In this document: one piece after another, positions 1-13,831 of the stretch | Layout of the letters: every line of letters begins with the position of its first letter | Position numbering within the stretch: position 1 is the first letter of the stretch | Assembly: GCF_013373865.1 (NCBI RefSeq) | Contig: NC_050470.1 | Location: 20,050,889-20,114,888, forward strand | DNA length: 64,000 nucleotides | Direction of reading: 5' to 3' | Source of the DNA: Monomorium pharaonis | Lineage: Eukaryota > Arthropoda > Insecta > Hymenoptera > Formicidae | Program-made: the position numbers and the translations under genes | Notes under the pieces: model-generated | Told to the model about the DNA's origin: nothing | Databases searched by the model: none | What the model saw: only the letters and a program-made list of their open reading frames with translations

Positions 1-11
1 TGAGAGAGGCT

Positions 12-16
<5 letters not shown>

Positions 17-78
<62 letters not shown>
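17..78. repeat. (GA)n microsatellite
   Basis: An uninterrupted dinucleotide GA run of about 62 bases lies at the left edge of the window. A reading frame of purine-rich, low-complexity composition in the following 450 bases has no recognisable domain and I do not call it a gene. Confidence 0.97.
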
Positions 79-80
<2 letters not shown>

Positions 81-3000
81 GTATATGCCATTTAAAGTCG
101 GCTAGAAGAACCGCAGAAAAGAGAACGATTGCATAGTTTGTGGACGAAAATGGCCGTGTTGCCAGAAGAATAGGGAGGAACGAAGAAAAGAATAAATAAT
201 GCAGATGTTCAACCACAGGAGAGCGAGGAAGAAGATAGATAAATAAAGATCGAGGGAATGGCCATCAGTGAATTCTTGAATACTTTCTGTAATTCGAGCG
301 TCGAAACTGGGGTAACGCTTCGTGGGAGAACACATCGCGCTGGCGCGCTATCAAAATGCAAGTGCGCTAATAGCGCATTGTGCGTAATGGGAGATTCATT
401 AAGCAGCAAATTCGATTTCCGACCAATTATCAGCGAGAAGAGAGAGAAGGGGCAGCAGAAGAGAGGAGGTTTCGCGAGACTCAATGATGAGGGAAGGATG
501 ATATGGGAGTGAGGGGAGGGGGGAGTACCATACCAGCTAGCGCGTCGTCGCGGAAATTTAAAGCAGCTTACAGGCAAATCCCAGCAACGACAACGATATG
601 AATCGATGATGTAGTAAGTAATCGAGACGCGCTTAACGCGTCAAACGTGATGCACGTTCTGTGGAAAGCGTATCGAACGCGAACGTGTCTGCCTTGCGAT
701 GCACTTGCGAAAAGGGTATTACATAGCCACCGGCTTCAATTTTATTCGCGCTTGAAGGAAGAATTATTGATAGCACCTTCAGAGCTTATTACAAAGTGCT
801 TTCAATCTTTCTTGCCTTAGGAAATTTCTTAGAGTATTTTGTATGCATAAAGACAGATCTTTTCATATAAATATAGAACCCGGATAATCAAATTGTTTCG
901 GGATTGCTCCGGATAATTTGATTAAGGAAAAAAGAAATCTTCACATCTACAAGAATAATTACACTATACAAATAAGCTGCATTTATTGTTACAACAAAAA
1001 CAATATACATATTTATTTTAAATATTTATAAAAAAATTTATAAAATGTGAAAAGAGGTGAAGAAGTATAATTGAAAGATTTCTCAAAAGAACTAAACAAA
1101 TCCATTTTTTTCCTGATATGAATTATAGTGCCAAAATATTATCTATCAATGTTGTTTTATCGTAAACAGTTATTCTAGCAAGAATATTTAAACAAACAGG
1201 AACTATATATATATATATAAGAGATAAGTCGTGGACTAAATTGTTGTTATGGAATACACGATATCTCGTATATTTTGTGGGGATAACCATCCAAACTACT
1301 TCTTTACATATTGTTTAAATGTTATGACATGACCACTGGTCATTAGTATTTGTTTTGTTGTCATAAAAGCTATATTTCAGTATTGCAAGTAGCCGAAAGT
1401 TTTATCTCTATTCTTTACCTTATCTTAAGAAATATGTTGAGTATTAAATTTTTAGTACAAGGGTTTGAATATGGCTTTCAAATAACGTAATTGAATTTAA
1501 TGTTTGACGTAATGTATGCATTGACATATAAAGTTATATTACCTATGCTTAGGATTATGGATTATTTACGAGTGTCGCGAGTATGAGATCCTAATTTCTT
1601 CAAACGTAATATTTTTTACAATATTTTTTCGATACTTAATTATTATATTGCTTGTATAATATTTCTATAGTATTTCTACAATATTTCTATAGTATTTCTA
1701 CAATACGCAAAGTCGCAAAAGTAAAAAATTCTTTTACATATATTTTATTCTTTTGTGCAGTACTATATACAGTACTATATAAAATACTGACATTTTTGTG
1801 ATACTGATGTGCAAGATTCGCCAAAAAGCGTTAATTTTTTACTTTTTAGAAATAAAAATAATTTTAAGAATATTTGTTGATAATGTTCCATATGCTCTCT
1901 AGTTCCCCTAGTATTCTACAATTCTACATCACCTAGTAGGTTCTAACCGCCGTCTTTTTTCTTTTTTTAGTAAATTGTTAATTACGTTTATCATGTATAT
2001 CCGAAAAGCTTGTACTTATAACATGATTGGTAAAATTCTATAAGTATCAAACTTGTACCAAAATGAATCGTGTCACATAAATATTTACAAAATTATTCAA
2101 ATTAAACAAAATGGTGGTTTGTAACTCCCTCCTCTTCTCTAACTGTATATAGTTAATATAAAAAATATGAAACTTCCGCAAACATCAAACAAATCTATGT
2201 TTCCTAGTTTTTTCTTCAAATAGATCTTTAAGATATTAAGGTGGTATTCTAGTCTAAAAATCAAATTTTATACTATTTTTGCAAATTTAAAAAGTATAAC
2301 ATTTTTTGTTAAAAAAAATATAACTGTATTTTTTCTTACAAATTAATACATATTTGTTTCAAAATTTTTTATTAAAAAATAGCTATAAATAAACGCTCTA
2401 TACAATATTAAATAAAGTCATGAAAAAATAGTCCACGGTTTCTACCATTCAATCTGTTTTATTTATCTGAAACAAGAAACTAAAGATATTCTTAATTAGT
2501 ATACGTTTGGTTATAGTAGAAAAATACTATAAGAAAAAATTTTTTAATGACGTCATTTTAAAAAATTAAGTTTCAATTTTTGCTGTTTTTGGGGTTTTTA
2601 AAGGACTATAAAAATTTTTTAAAGATTTGACTTGATCGTAAAAAGCTATATATAGCCATACATATGCTGAAGATATATGTAAAATTCTAACTCAATTAAT
2701 TAACTGGTTTTTAAGATATTATAGGAGTCAATTTAAAAAATGTGGTTTCAAGAAAAACACGTTTAGAGCGTTTTGTACTAATTACGTAGAGATAATTTTA
2801 CTTACAACTAATCAACTAATCCATGGTCATACAGAGGACTTTCATATTGCTCATAAAAAAGTTCTTTAAAACTGCTCTCTCTTCTCTACGATTTATTTTC
2901 TCATTACTAGCAAAGTCAATTGAGTGCTGCTCCGAGCGAGTGATACGAGCTTCTTTCGCATATATTTTCGCTTGCTGATCAATTAATCAAAAGGTCATTT

Positions 3001-5520
3001 CCATCATATTCGTTACTTTCAAAAGTAGCATAACTTACGTATATAAATTTTTTTTTATTAAACGGATTTTTATTATAAATAAACGAATAACTTACATTGC
3101 ATTTGCTCGCTTCAACGTTCAAAGCCACACTGGCTGAGACAGCAAATGATCCCTTACTAACAAGTCAGAATCAATCGTATTTTAGAATTAAAAAAGATCT
3201 TACTCCAAATATACGACTTCCAAAAATAACGATCTTTCGAACCTTAGCCAAACCATAAATGCCGACACAATTTTCTATCTATTGTGTACCGCGCATATGT
3301 CGAAGATTGTTTCTTGATATCAAAAGATACAACTTTGCTAATTTTGCGAATCGGACTAAATCCTTTTGCAGATATATTTTCCATATCTAATACTTACAAA
3401 ATATACAAAAAGAAAAAATCGATTTTTTTATCCGCTAGACTATAGAATCGATTCTTTTAATCAAAATCTAAAACTTTATTTTTATGTATGTCCTGAGAAA
3501 AATGATTCTTAATATATATACAAAGAAAAATGTAAAAAATATTTACGTTAAAGACAATTTGTAAAATTTTGTAACTAAAAAGTAAAAAGTAAAAAAACAA
3601 TTGCTTTATACTTTAAATAATAATTCGTTCTTCGTCTTTATCATTATTGTAGAAAATAACGTAGTTAATGATTTAATCGCACACGTCTTACACATAATTC
3701 TGAAAACATATTTTTAATAACTGATTGTCTTCCTTGTTCGAGAATATCTAAATGACCGCGTTGTTACAATATTTTGTTGCCTCTCAAAAAGCAAAAGCTT
3801 TTAAAACATTTGTATCTTTTACTATTTATAAACACATTTACACTACATTCGCTCTCTTATCTTAACATTCAATCACTCTTAATCTTACATTATTAATGTT
3901 CTAAAAGAAGCAAATTTAAAATATTACGGAATAAATAGGCAGTTAATGTAAAATTCTCGCAGAAATCAAATGGGTTCAGAAATTAATTTTTTCCCTTATC
4001 TTATATCATTTTAAGTAAATCTTAAAAATATTGAACAAAGTTTACAACTTTATTCTTACACTTATTTTACATTATTGTATATCCAAAAAATAACTGCCAT
4101 ATTTTTGAATGAGGAATTTTAAAGATAAGAAATTCTTGTTTTCTAAAAATTTAATTCTTAACTTGTTTTCATAGAAAACTTTAAACGTAATTTATTTATT
4201 TTTTGAACATATCTTTTTTTTAGAAAAATTCAATTTTTATATTGATAAAATAAAAGAGAATTCGTATTGAACGTAAAAAAGACCGCAAAATCTCCACATT
4301 CCTTAATTGAGGAAATTCAGTTAATTGGCATTACGGATGATCAGAGTACGGATAATTGACGTTCTGTTAAAGAAGTCAAAAGCCCCTTATTTCTATAGTC
4401 CGTGAATAGCATTTTACAGTGGCTTTAAATTTCGCTCCTTATAATCTGCGAACGAAGCGTAATGAACATTGTTATCAAATCCTTTTTAATACTATCCCTC
4501 GAGAAATATTTGTATTTCTTTCCAAATAATTAAAGTATTTCCAACAGCGTTATTATAAAGTTTTCGATTAAAAGCATTTTATCATTCCGTAAATATTTTA
4601 TCCGCGAGTAGCGTTTGGCATGTTAATGTCTCCTAGACAGTAGAATAGGACGCACTACGCGCGCAGGAGGATTCTGTTCGATGCAAGCTCCCACGGATCA
4701 TTAAGCTGCTTTAGCAAAGTGATAAATACCCGTGCACTTTGCAGTTTCCAGATACAATCTCTCTTTCGCTTTGTCCCTCCCTTTTCTATCTGACCTTTCG
4801 GGCGGTAAAACAAATATCATGTCATCCGTCGCAGATACGTTTCTGTTAGAGAACTGCAGATATTTATTTTCCTAGGAATTTAGTAGTAGGACAAGTATAA
4901 GAAAAAATGCGGAATGGAGAGAGACTGCGACAATGACAGGAAAACAAAGAAGTTGAAATCACACTCTAATTGATTTCATTGTCCATTTAATTGATGGCCG
5001 CATCTTTAATAGATTCAAAAATAATCGCATAGTAATAATACATTTTTAAGAGAAACTATCTGCACATTCATATTTTTTGTTATATAATTTTGCCGCCGAG
5101 CCATATATGATTCTTTCACGAAGGACACATAATGTGTTGAACGGGAAAACACGATACGCCGCGCAATGAAGATCGGAATGTTATGGAGAATAAAATAAAT
5201 TAACTCGTCATGGAAGGAAATCCGAGAATGCATAGCACAATCAAGCAATTGAAATTGATCTACCCGCTTGTACCGCACACCGGTTAGCGGAATCCGTTTC
5301 GGTGTGTATACAGAAATGTAGCTGCATTCTCTCCTTTGTTCTCTAAAGTATCGTGATAAATATACACATTTACGGGTGGCGGAAACGGCGAAACGTATTT
5401 AGCACGCGCTGTTAACAGTAATGGTGACTTGCCTCTTCTTAACCCGACTTTAAATTCGATTAGTTTCCAATCAAGTTTACATTTCAGGAAAGACTTTTTT
5501 AGCACCAATTATAATTCTGG
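79..5520. other. AT-rich non-coding stretch, little recognised
   Basis: I find no convincing gene. 540-760 and 4,600-4,850 are richer in CpG than their surroundings and look non-repetitive. 1,659-1,703 holds a roughly 24-bp unit repeated twice. 2,225-2,250 starts with a TTAAGGTGGTATTC motif that resembles the TTAA-flanked ends seen elsewhere in this window, but I found no matching opposite end. Short reading frames at 5,015-5,508 on the reverse strand have no recognisable domain and could be chance. Confidence 0.6.
1232..1412 (-). repeat. Dispersed repeat fragment, paired with 34,727-34,905
   Basis: The reverse complement of this segment aligns along most of its length with 34,727-34,905. 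Shared landmarks include a CTTTCGG near one end, GACCAGTGGTCATGT-like and AACAATATGTAAAG motifs, and GTTATCCCCA. It is diverged, without visible coding capacity. The family is unknown to me. The second copy lies directly beside a piggyBac-like MITE fragment and might be part of the same larger element. Confidence 0.6.
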
Positions 5521-5534
5521 TAATAAATATAGTA

Positions 5535-5537
<3 letters not shown>

Positions 5538-5574
<37 letters not shown>

Positions 5575-5589
5575 TTATACTAATATATA

Positions 5590-5623
<34 letters not shown>

Positions 5624-5645
5624 TATATATTAGTATACAAAATTA
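5538..5645. repeat. (TA)n with flanking palindrome
   Basis: Two long TA runs flank a short ATACTAATATATAG-type spacer, and the outer parts (ATACTAATATATAGT and its complement) pair, so the whole tract can form a cruciform. This is typical hypervariable AT-rich sequence. Confidence 0.85.
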
Positions 5646-5659
5646 TAATAAATTTATCA

Positions 5660-8190
5660 TTATTGTACATTATTATAATTGTAAAATTTTTCTATTTAAA
5701 ATTGAAAATGCTAAATAATTTGTCTTTCTCTCTTTCAACAAATTTTATAATTAGCACTTATAAATTTTTAAATTCCATTATATTAAACCAATTTTAAATA
5801 TTTTATTTTTGACCTCAGACTTAAAGCACTATTAAATTACATCAAGTGTAGTAAAAATCAAATAAGTATATAAGAGGTGATTTCTCTCAAACATAGTCGC
5901 CAGTCCATGAAGTAAAAGTTAAATATTTTTACATAATAATTTGATAATAAGGATAATTTCCAAAATTTATCTCTCATTATGTAATATGATTTTATTCAGA
6001 TATTGTTAGTTTGTTATTTCATAAATTAATTAGTAATGTCAATACCATAATTCATTACGCAACAATATCATTACAAATTTAATATTCTATTAAACACAAT
6101 TAATTATCATTGTTAAAAATCTAGTAAATGATGAGATAAAAGGGGTAAAGAGGCCGAACAATTATTAATTAATTATATAAATAATTTTTGCTTGTTGCAG
6201 TGTAGTTGCGTATAAAATAATAAAATCATTAAAAGTTGCGTTATTCGTTACGGTATCAATTTCTATGGCCGCGTTCGTTACTTTCTTCCCTTCATTCTCA
6301 AAGTGGTGTAATAAATACGAGACACTGTACTTGTAACGCGCTGCTTAACTATAATAACGTTCTCCCGTTATCTCTCCAATCCTCCCTCGAAGTAATTTCT
6401 TCCTCAGGCAGTCTCGAGGAATAAAGAAGCATAATGTATGTAGAATGTACATACTTCTATGAAAATGTGCCATACTTGAAATAATAGTCGATGGTAAATG
6501 TAAGGCTCAGTCTTTGCTTAACAGCGTTGCGTGACACTTCATTAAACGTTAAAGGACCAATTTTATCGCCGATATAAATGGGCAATAATTACGCTCCGCT
6601 TTGTGAATTTCTTCTTTACTCTGCAGCCATTTTTAATACACTTTCTTATTTAAGATTAATTTTCATTAGCGCTTTCGCTGCATTTCTTTTAGCCAAATGC
6701 ACTTATCTCGTCTTGCAATAAAATATGCATTTCATCGGGTTATAAATTTTTTTTTCCAACCATTACGTATGTGTGGCGTTTGTTGAGTGTGCAGCCTGTA
6801 TGACTCATTGACTGGATGCAAATAATATGTTTGCATATCCAAGAGTACGCACGATTTTTTTGCAGATCACTCTTAATTCACGTTGCACCATGATTTATGC
6901 ATTTCATGCTGTACCCATTCCATTTTTTGGCCAACTGGTGCTTGCAGCACTGTATTATATAGTTTTACTTAAAATTCGAAAATGCAAATATCGCCCTTCA
7001 GTGAGATGCAAAAAAAAAAGAAGAAAAATACATTCCTACAGTGACTTGCAGTACATGGTCAATATTTTATTTATTTTTATATTTTTCCGTGGTACATTGA
7101 AAAGCTTCAAAATAAAAATACATTGAAAAAGAGAAGAATAAAATGAATATTAATGCATGCTAATACTTTGCTTGAAAAATTATTAGGGCTTACGAATATA
7201 AATGTTTTTATTTAATAAACTATATTAAATTAAATTATATATTAAGGGTAAGTTATTCGATTCGGTAAGTACGATTAATGGAGACCAATGAAAAGTCATG
7301 ATATACCTATTAAAAAACGTATTGTACATTAAAGCGCGTAATTTTGCTATTTCGAGACGCATTGCGTTATTCGATGTATGAAATGCACGCACGTACGCAC
7401 ATGCCCAAAGAGACATGCATACACGCGCGCACACAAATGTGCATATACACGCGCTCACAAAATATTTAATACCGCCATTGTACACGTAAAGCGTACATGC
7501 ATTTTACTCTGTCTCTGTATTTACATTTTTCCATTCTCCACGGTAAGCATTGATTTTCCGCATCGATAGCTGTCTACGAAACTGCGCGCGAGATTATGAT
7601 CGGCGCGACTATCGACAAAAAGTCGACAGTTAAGAAAAAATGGATTAACAACGTTACTCATTGTTCTGAGAGCTCGGCCGAATGCACGAACGGTTCGATC
7701 AATTTAGATCGATCCTGCAGAGCCCGCCGACGCCAATAAAAGCGTCCCTCTGAATGAACGCATGCATCGGCCGTTCGCCAGATCCGCCCTTCGTGGACTC
7801 CTAGTTTTAGTGTTTTCAGCTCTTCTCGGAAATTTTATGAGAAAAATAATGGTTTTTTATGCCATTTTTCCAGATTTTTTTTCTTTTAAAATAACGTCGC
7901 CTTTATGAACCCCTACGTCAATAATTTTAAGACTTCCTTCACGTTTAAAAGTTTGAACGAGTAAATAATTGATTAATAAAGTCCACTGTCACAGTCGAGC
8001 TTTTCCATATTTTTCAGAAAAAAAAGGAAAAACATTGGTTCTCCCTTAAATTTAAGTTTACAAAAAAAAAAAAAAAATTCGGAACACACTAATACCTCCG
8101 ATCATTATCATCTTTTTCGTATTTTTTAAAAAGAAAAAAACAAAAAAAACTTGTTTTTTTCTCGATTTTAATTTTTCGAAAAATTAAGAA
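5660..8190. other. AT-rich non-coding stretch
   Basis: No gene is supported. 6,236-6,424 and 6,827-7,126 contain short open frames without recognisable domains. 7,380-7,455 is an ACGC/CACA-rich low-complexity patch. 7,570-7,800 is CpG-rich and non-repetitive (many TCGA, CGCG and CGATC words) and may be a conserved non-coding element, but this cannot be judged without comparison. Confidence 0.5.
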
Positions 8191-8422
8191 TGAATTCTGT
8201 TCTGTTTTTTTTTTTTCCTTTTTGCCCGACATGGCGCATCGCTGTAGCGATGATCAGCGAACAATTGATGCCACAGATTGATTGCATTTGTCGAATACAA
8301 ACTAGGAGACTCCATCGCGCGATTCGTTATTTATTTATTACGTTTATTCATATCTATGCTATATTTCCATACGCAGAGCACGTGCAGTTTTACGCGATCC
8401 GCGGTTGCCACTCGCGTACGTT

Positions 8423-8429
8423 GTGCATG

Positions 8430-8513
<84 letters not shown>

Positions 8514-8535
8514 CGCGCGTGCGTGCGTATGTATG
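8423..8535. repeat. (GT)n / (GCGT)n / (GC)n compound microsatellite
   Basis: Runs of GT, GCGT and GC alternate for about 110 bases. All reading frames through this tract encode Cys/Val/Arg/Ala low-complexity peptides and are artefacts of the repeat. The alternating purine-pyrimidine pattern is of the type that can adopt Z-DNA. Confidence 0.97.
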
Positions 8536-8539
8536 AGAT

Positions 8540-9915
8540 TCCGTGCTTTATCTCTTCCTTTCTCTATGTCACGCGCGCCCACGCGCGAACCGGTCCACTT
8601 CAGTTTTCGAGTAATGCGATATATGCGAGCGTGTACAACGCGCGCGAGCAAACGCAACACAACTTTGTTTGCATGCGATACGAATGTGCAAGGATGGAGA
8701 ACGAATACTTACGTAGATATCCTGACACGTCAACGGCTCGTAAATTGTAATATCACTGCGGTCTTTCTCTGTAAGACCGTTTCAGTATCGAAGAAATCAT
8801 CACGTTGATATTTTATTGTGTTCACACATTGCTGTATTTTTTTCTTTTTTTTTTTGACGCATTCGTTGGAATTTTATTTTCGAACATTTTCATTATATCG
8901 ATGCATTTTGGAATACACACAGCGGCGGTGATGGATGCGACTGCAATTTCGCGCGTGTGTAAGCTTCCTCGGGGTGTAAAATTTGAATGCATTATTTATG
9001 TATAAAATGCATCGTGCGTGCATTTCACACATGAATAACGGTATCACATTTACTTGCGATGATATCAGGTTAATGTAAGCTATGTGTTTACAATAACGTA
9101 CAAACGATTTTTGTAGAACGCTTATATCAATTTATCAAAAGCGCATACACTTTTTATCAGTATATTATTGACGTCTGTTATTTTTATTTCATTACATTAA
9201 TGTCTTTAATCCGGACGAAATTCTCAGAAATTTCGAAATAAAGATATTTCAATTTTTTTCTTACCGCATAGTACTTATTTCTCATCGTTTAAAATTTCTT
9301 TTCTATTAGTATAATGTCACTTTTATTCTCTACATCAACGTGATTTTAAAATTTCGCGTACATTTAAGATCTAATAACTAAATATTAATAAAACTCGCTG
9401 TCATTGCCACAGTCATAGTTTTACATATTTTTCGGAAAAAGTCTTAAAAAAACGGGATTTTTTCCTAAATTTTATTTCTCTGAAAAATTAAAGACATCAC
9501 ACATTAGTAGCTCATTACGACAGCTTTTTTCCATATTTTTTTTAAGTATAGAAAGTCTAACCTTTTTATTAGGAATTTATCTTTTAGAAAAATTAGAACA
9601 CTACATGTAATTAATAAATGATAATTGATAATTAAAAAATTATGTAAACAAATTCAGCAATAATTGAAAACATAATTAAAAAGGCATAAACAACAACAAT
9701 ATATAAAATATAAGTTACATAATTTTTGTCTACGTTTTACCTACGTTTCACTTATGTGGAATGTTTTAACAATTACTATCGTGAAAATATAAACAATACA
9801 TTTTGTTCAAAATGTAAGCCTCGCAATAATGGCTACACTGATAATGCGAAATACGCAAATTGATTTGTATATGTAATACATATACATATTATGTATACAC
9901 ATGTATAGCTGCAAT
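8540..9915. other. Non-coding stretch, nothing recognised
   Basis: 8,560-8,800 is moderately GC-rich with CGCG words. The rest is AT-rich. I see no gene, RNA or mobile element that I can defend. Confidence 0.5.
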
Positions 9916-9919
9916 TTCT

Positions 9920-10320
9920 GCTATTTCAGATCTTATTCCGGTCACCGTCGGATCTTGCCATTGCACTCGCACGTATTTGTCAGTTTCTCACGTTACGCCA
10001 CACATGTTCGTTGCGCGCGCGCGCCAGTAGAAATTCACATCAAATACATCTAGCATCCGCCGACCCCGTCACGCTTCCTCGACGCGATTTTTCGCGTAGC
10101 CATCATAAGCGCGGGGAAGCGCGGGACAGGCAAGTCTTACTACTCCGAAAGTAACAGCTGTGTCGATCGTGCATGTACAATTTATGTGCAACAAAACGGC
10201 CCACGCGTGATTCCGGTTTATGGCACCAATTCCCGTTGTTCATCTTCACGATCCGCGATGCCACGTATCGCCCCGGCAACTTCTTTATAAAAGAAATTAT
10301 CTAGCTGTCATTTGCAACGT
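9920..10320. promoter_or_regulatory. CpG-rich unique block, candidate regulatory element
   Basis: This block of about 400 bases differs in composition from everything around it: CGCGCGCGCG, many CGAC, CGCG and ACGC words, and near-balanced GC. It shows no terminal inverted repeats and no similarity to other parts of the window. It starts with a polypyrimidine-AG (TTTCAG) that would serve as a splice acceptor, but the downstream frames contain stops. A cis-regulatory element or an untranslated exon are both possible, and the evidence is only composition. Confidence 0.3.
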
Positions 10321-10659
10321 CGATTTATGTTCTAGGCGACTGTCGATGTATTTCAATAAGCGACGTAACAAAAACGTAAATATTGATTGAGCGAGAACTT
10401 TTCCGAGAATGTATTTACAAAATTTCTATTTACTTTATAAATATAAATTTATAAGAGACTAAAACTACTTGAGTTGAATTTATACTATTTTTAGTTAACA
10501 TTTGCGAAGCACATCAAACGAAGCAGATAAAAATATTGTATTGAAAGTTATTTAAAAAAGTCTCGCTAAATTAATAAGATGACAAAACACATGCTCTTGC
10601 TCATCAACATTTTAAATGTAATCTTAGTATAAGACTGCAAGAGTGCCCGATTTTAAAAT

Positions 10660-11241
10660 AGCCGCGTAAAAACAAAATAACAAACATTTTGTATTTATGT
10701 TAAAATCTATCCTTGTTAAAAATTTTATGTTAAAAACACATTTTGCTTTAACACATTGCTGTTATATTAATGTAAGTAAATTGTTAAATTATTAGAATAA
10801 CTGAAAAAAGTGTAGACGTTACACAATATGCACGTATTTTTAATTTTCCACAATAAATGTGTTTCTCATTAAGAGTGACATAATTTATCTGTTAAAATTG
10901 ACAGAAAAAAATGTTAAACTTATTTTATAAAAGTGACTCGTTATTCTATAAAAGTTATTTCTCAATGTGATCTCGTGATATATGTATATTACATTAACAT
11001 TATAATAGTGTTTAAGTAATGTTATATGTGTTACTTTAAAATAATTTTCTCATTAAATCGTTACACAAAAATTATGTCAAGTTATAAAATTTACATTTAT
11101 TTTAAAATATAACATAATATTTATGTTACTATTATATGTTTAATATGTTAAATTGACAGAAAAACTTTTGTAAATTGTTTGGGACATGTATTAAATTTGG
11201 AGTAGGTATGTGTTAAATTTAACATAAATTTTTTTACTGTG
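10660..11241. mobile_element. TTAACA-rich TIR element, copy related to 55,508-56,555
   Basis: The interior matches the element at 55,508-56,555 over several hundred bases. Shared features include TGTTAAAATTGACAG, a CACGTATTTTTAATTTT-like segment, and the right end TTTTTTTACTGTG. The right end is clear. The left end is degraded and placed only approximately. There is no coding capacity. The repeated word is a self-complementary TTAAATTTAA/GTTAAATTTAAC type. Confidence 0.7.
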
Positions 11242-11425
11242 TAAATAAATGAATAAATAATGTTGTCGAGTGCACGCGTAACGTTTGCTGCGCAACTTTG
11301 ATAATGCCCGTTGTTTAATTTTCCGGGAAAATGATGCGACAAAGATAACGTGAAAACGCGCATGATTTCATCTTCCTCAAGAAAGAATGCACTTGCTGCA
11401 CATCTGATACACGCTTCTTCTTGTT

Positions 11426-11427
<2 letters not shown>

Positions 11428-11476
<49 letters not shown>
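11428..11476. repeat. (TA)n microsatellite
   Basis: An uninterrupted TA tract of about 49 bases. The reading frames across it encode Tyr-Ile repeats and are not genes. Confidence 0.97.
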
Positions 11477-11478
<2 letters not shown>

Positions 11479-11920
11479 AGCCCACGTGTTAAAATTCTCA
11501 AAAAGTCGCGTGCATTCCCTATTGGTCGCATCGGGATTTTTCGAGACTTTCCTAGCTTTTCCTCCCCTCCACCGTCTTTATGGATGCTCACACATGAGCA
11601 CAGGTGCGCGCTTGCACCTACCGAATATCGAATGCCTTCGAAACCGATACATGTTTATCCACCCTCACCTGAGAGCGGAGCTCTGTCCAAGCCATAAGCG
11701 GTTCACGCTTATTGAGCGATATCTGGATGCGGTTGGATAGTGTTAGAAAGGCATATCCAGTGTCAACGCACCACTGTCCCACCGACGCGACCCTTTCACG
11801 CGCAGACGATTCCTCGTGCGGTAGCCCAATTACCGGGATACAGATCGTTAACGATTCCCAAAAAGCTTTATAACCACATAACGCGATCGTCTGTCGTCTC
11901 CTCGTCACCATTTTATTTTA

Positions 11921-11944
11921 CACACACACACGCGCGCGCGCGCG

Positions 11945-12008
<64 letters not shown>

Positions 12009-12010
12009 CA
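11921..12010. repeat. (CA)n(CG)n(CA)n(TA)n compound microsatellite
   Basis: Successive CA, CG, CA and TA runs. It follows a moderately GC-rich, non-repetitive stretch (11,480-11,915) in which overlapping open frames occur on both strands without recognisable domains. Confidence 0.96.
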
Positions 12011-12410
12011 CTACATAGCATTTACATATTTTATGTAAGCTATACGGAATGGAGCATACGCCTTGTGTGGAAACTTCACCGCTTGTTTACGTTAAAACGG
12101 TTCGTTGTACATAAAAAATTAATAGGACTATTTTTGTAGATAATTCCATGAACTTTCTTTTTTGTAACCACCTCAATTGACCTCCGAGCCATAGAAAACG
12201 AGATTTTTGCAAAAAACTGATTTTTATGACCTTTGAGCTTGAATAATTTTTTAAGCCTGGCCGCTATCGTTCTCTATTTTCAATATGTTGTTTAAAACAA
12301 CAAAATAAAGCGATTAAAAAAAGAAAATTAAAGCCCCCATTTTTTTGCACTGAAAACTTAAAATGACTGGACTACAAGGAGCAAAATAAAAATGAATTTT
12401 TCACGCGCGT

Positions 12411-12525
12411 GAAAAAAGAAGAAAGAAGGAAAGAAAAAGAGAAAAAAAGAGATAGAAAAAAAGTTGGAGAAGAAGAAGTAGAGAAACAGGAAGAGAAGGA
12501 GAAAATATCGAGAGAGCAAGAGATG
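12411..12525. repeat. Polypurine (GAA/GA-rich) tract
   Basis: About 115 bases are almost entirely A and G on the plus strand, with GAAGAAGAAG and AGAGAGA sub-runs. Such tracts can form triplex DNA. Lys/Glu-rich open frames here result from composition. Confidence 0.9.
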
Positions 12526-12529
12526 CAGG

Positions 12530-13271
12530 TAACAAAAGCGGCGGGATTTCATTTAAATATTTTAATGGCGCCACGTATATACATATATGCACACCCTTCT
12601 TGACAGTATTCCAACGTAGTATTAATGAATGAGAAGGGAAAGGAAAATAGTTGTTATATAATTTTTTTAACATAAATCAATTGTTCTTTCTTTGTCGCGC
12701 TGTTACAACAAAAGAAAAAAAGATTGGTTAATAATGGTGCTCAATATGCACGCAAATAAGTTGAGCAGTGTGCCTATGTATTACTTGAATAATTGTTTTA
12801 TACTTTACTTTCGTTCTCTTTCAAACCAATACGTGCGTTTTGATCCTTTTAATATTTTTAACCATTATTTGCCAATAACAAACGCTTTTTATACACATTC
12901 AGTAAAATATATTTAAAAAAAAAATAAACAAACGACGTCAAATATACACTTACTTCTCAAAAGATTAAGTGCAAAAATCTAGGGCTAATTTATAGCTATC
13001 GTAAAATAATTAAATATATGTGTGATAATAAATATTAATTATAATAATATAAAAATCAATTATAATATAATTAATTTAATTGTATTTGTTATTGATTTAT
13101 ATTTATGTTCTTGTATTATCTAAAAAATCTAATATCTAAAATATGTAAACAAATGTATTGTCGAAAAACTACATTTGAAATTTTTCTAGCATTCTATATT
13201 TAAAAAATATAACCAATTTTGAATGTATCGATTTTCAAAATACTTTTATATGAAACGACAATTATTACATC
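12530..13271. other. AT-rich non-coding stretch
   Basis: Nothing recognised beyond A/T runs and a very AT-rich segment at 13,005-13,110. Confidence 0.5.
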
Positions 13272-13828
13272 TTAAGAGGATGCTAAACTGCCCATCAAAC
13301 TTGATTGAGGTCGATAATGCAGAGTCATTATTTATCCTTGTTCATGAAAAAATTTGCTTTAAAATACAAGTTATATAGCTTATACTTACAAATAAATGGT
13401 GTCTCGCAGTTTGGAACAGAAGGAATAAGACTATATTTGTCAAATTACGTTTACAAGCTGTAAAAAACATATTTATGTGATCAAAAATTTTATTCATTTA
13501 AGCGCTTTTATTTTTAAAATATCTTTTTTGTACGGCTTGTAATCGTAATTTGACGATTATAATCTTATTCCTCAATCTATTCCGAACCCGGAAACACCAT
13601 TCATTTGTACGTATAAGCTACATAACTTGTATTTTGAAGTAAATATTTTTATGAACAAATAAACTTTAAATATTTTTTTGCATTTTTGGTCTTTATCTAA
13701 TCGTCCCTGGGTTCATTTGTGTACGTACTTGAAAAGTGTAAAAGGATTATCAATTCTGTAAATTCAACTCGAAATTAAGTGATAAATACAGAATGTCGGT
13801 AAAACACACGGCTTTAGCATCCTCTTAA
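13272..13828 (+). mobile_element. piggyBac-like MITE, copy 1
   Basis: A 549-bp non-autonomous element is flanked on both sides by TTAA (13,272-13,275 and 13,825-13,828), the target preferred by piggyBac-type transposases. Ends are GAGGATGCTAAA and its complement. No open frame is present. Members of the same family occur at 13,829-15,436, 30,003-30,602 and 34,189-34,640. The right-hand TTAA is shared with the next copy, so the two lie back to back. Assignment to piggyBac rests on the TTAA target and not on a transposase. Confidence 0.8.
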
Positions 13829-13831
13829 GAG

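Noticed and set aside
2225..2800. TTAAGGTGGTATTCTAG as a possible piggyBac-like end
   Set aside because: No inverted partner was found within several kilobases.
8190..8808. Long overlapping open frames on both strands around 8.2-8.8 kb (up to 186 codons)
   Set aside because: They run through a (GT)n/(GCGT)n microsatellite and encode Cys-Val or Arg-Ala-His repeats. No domain, no codon-use signal.
12358..12673. Lys/Glu-rich and Phe/Leu-rich open frames on opposite strands
   Set aside because: Both derive from one polypurine/polypyrimidine tract.
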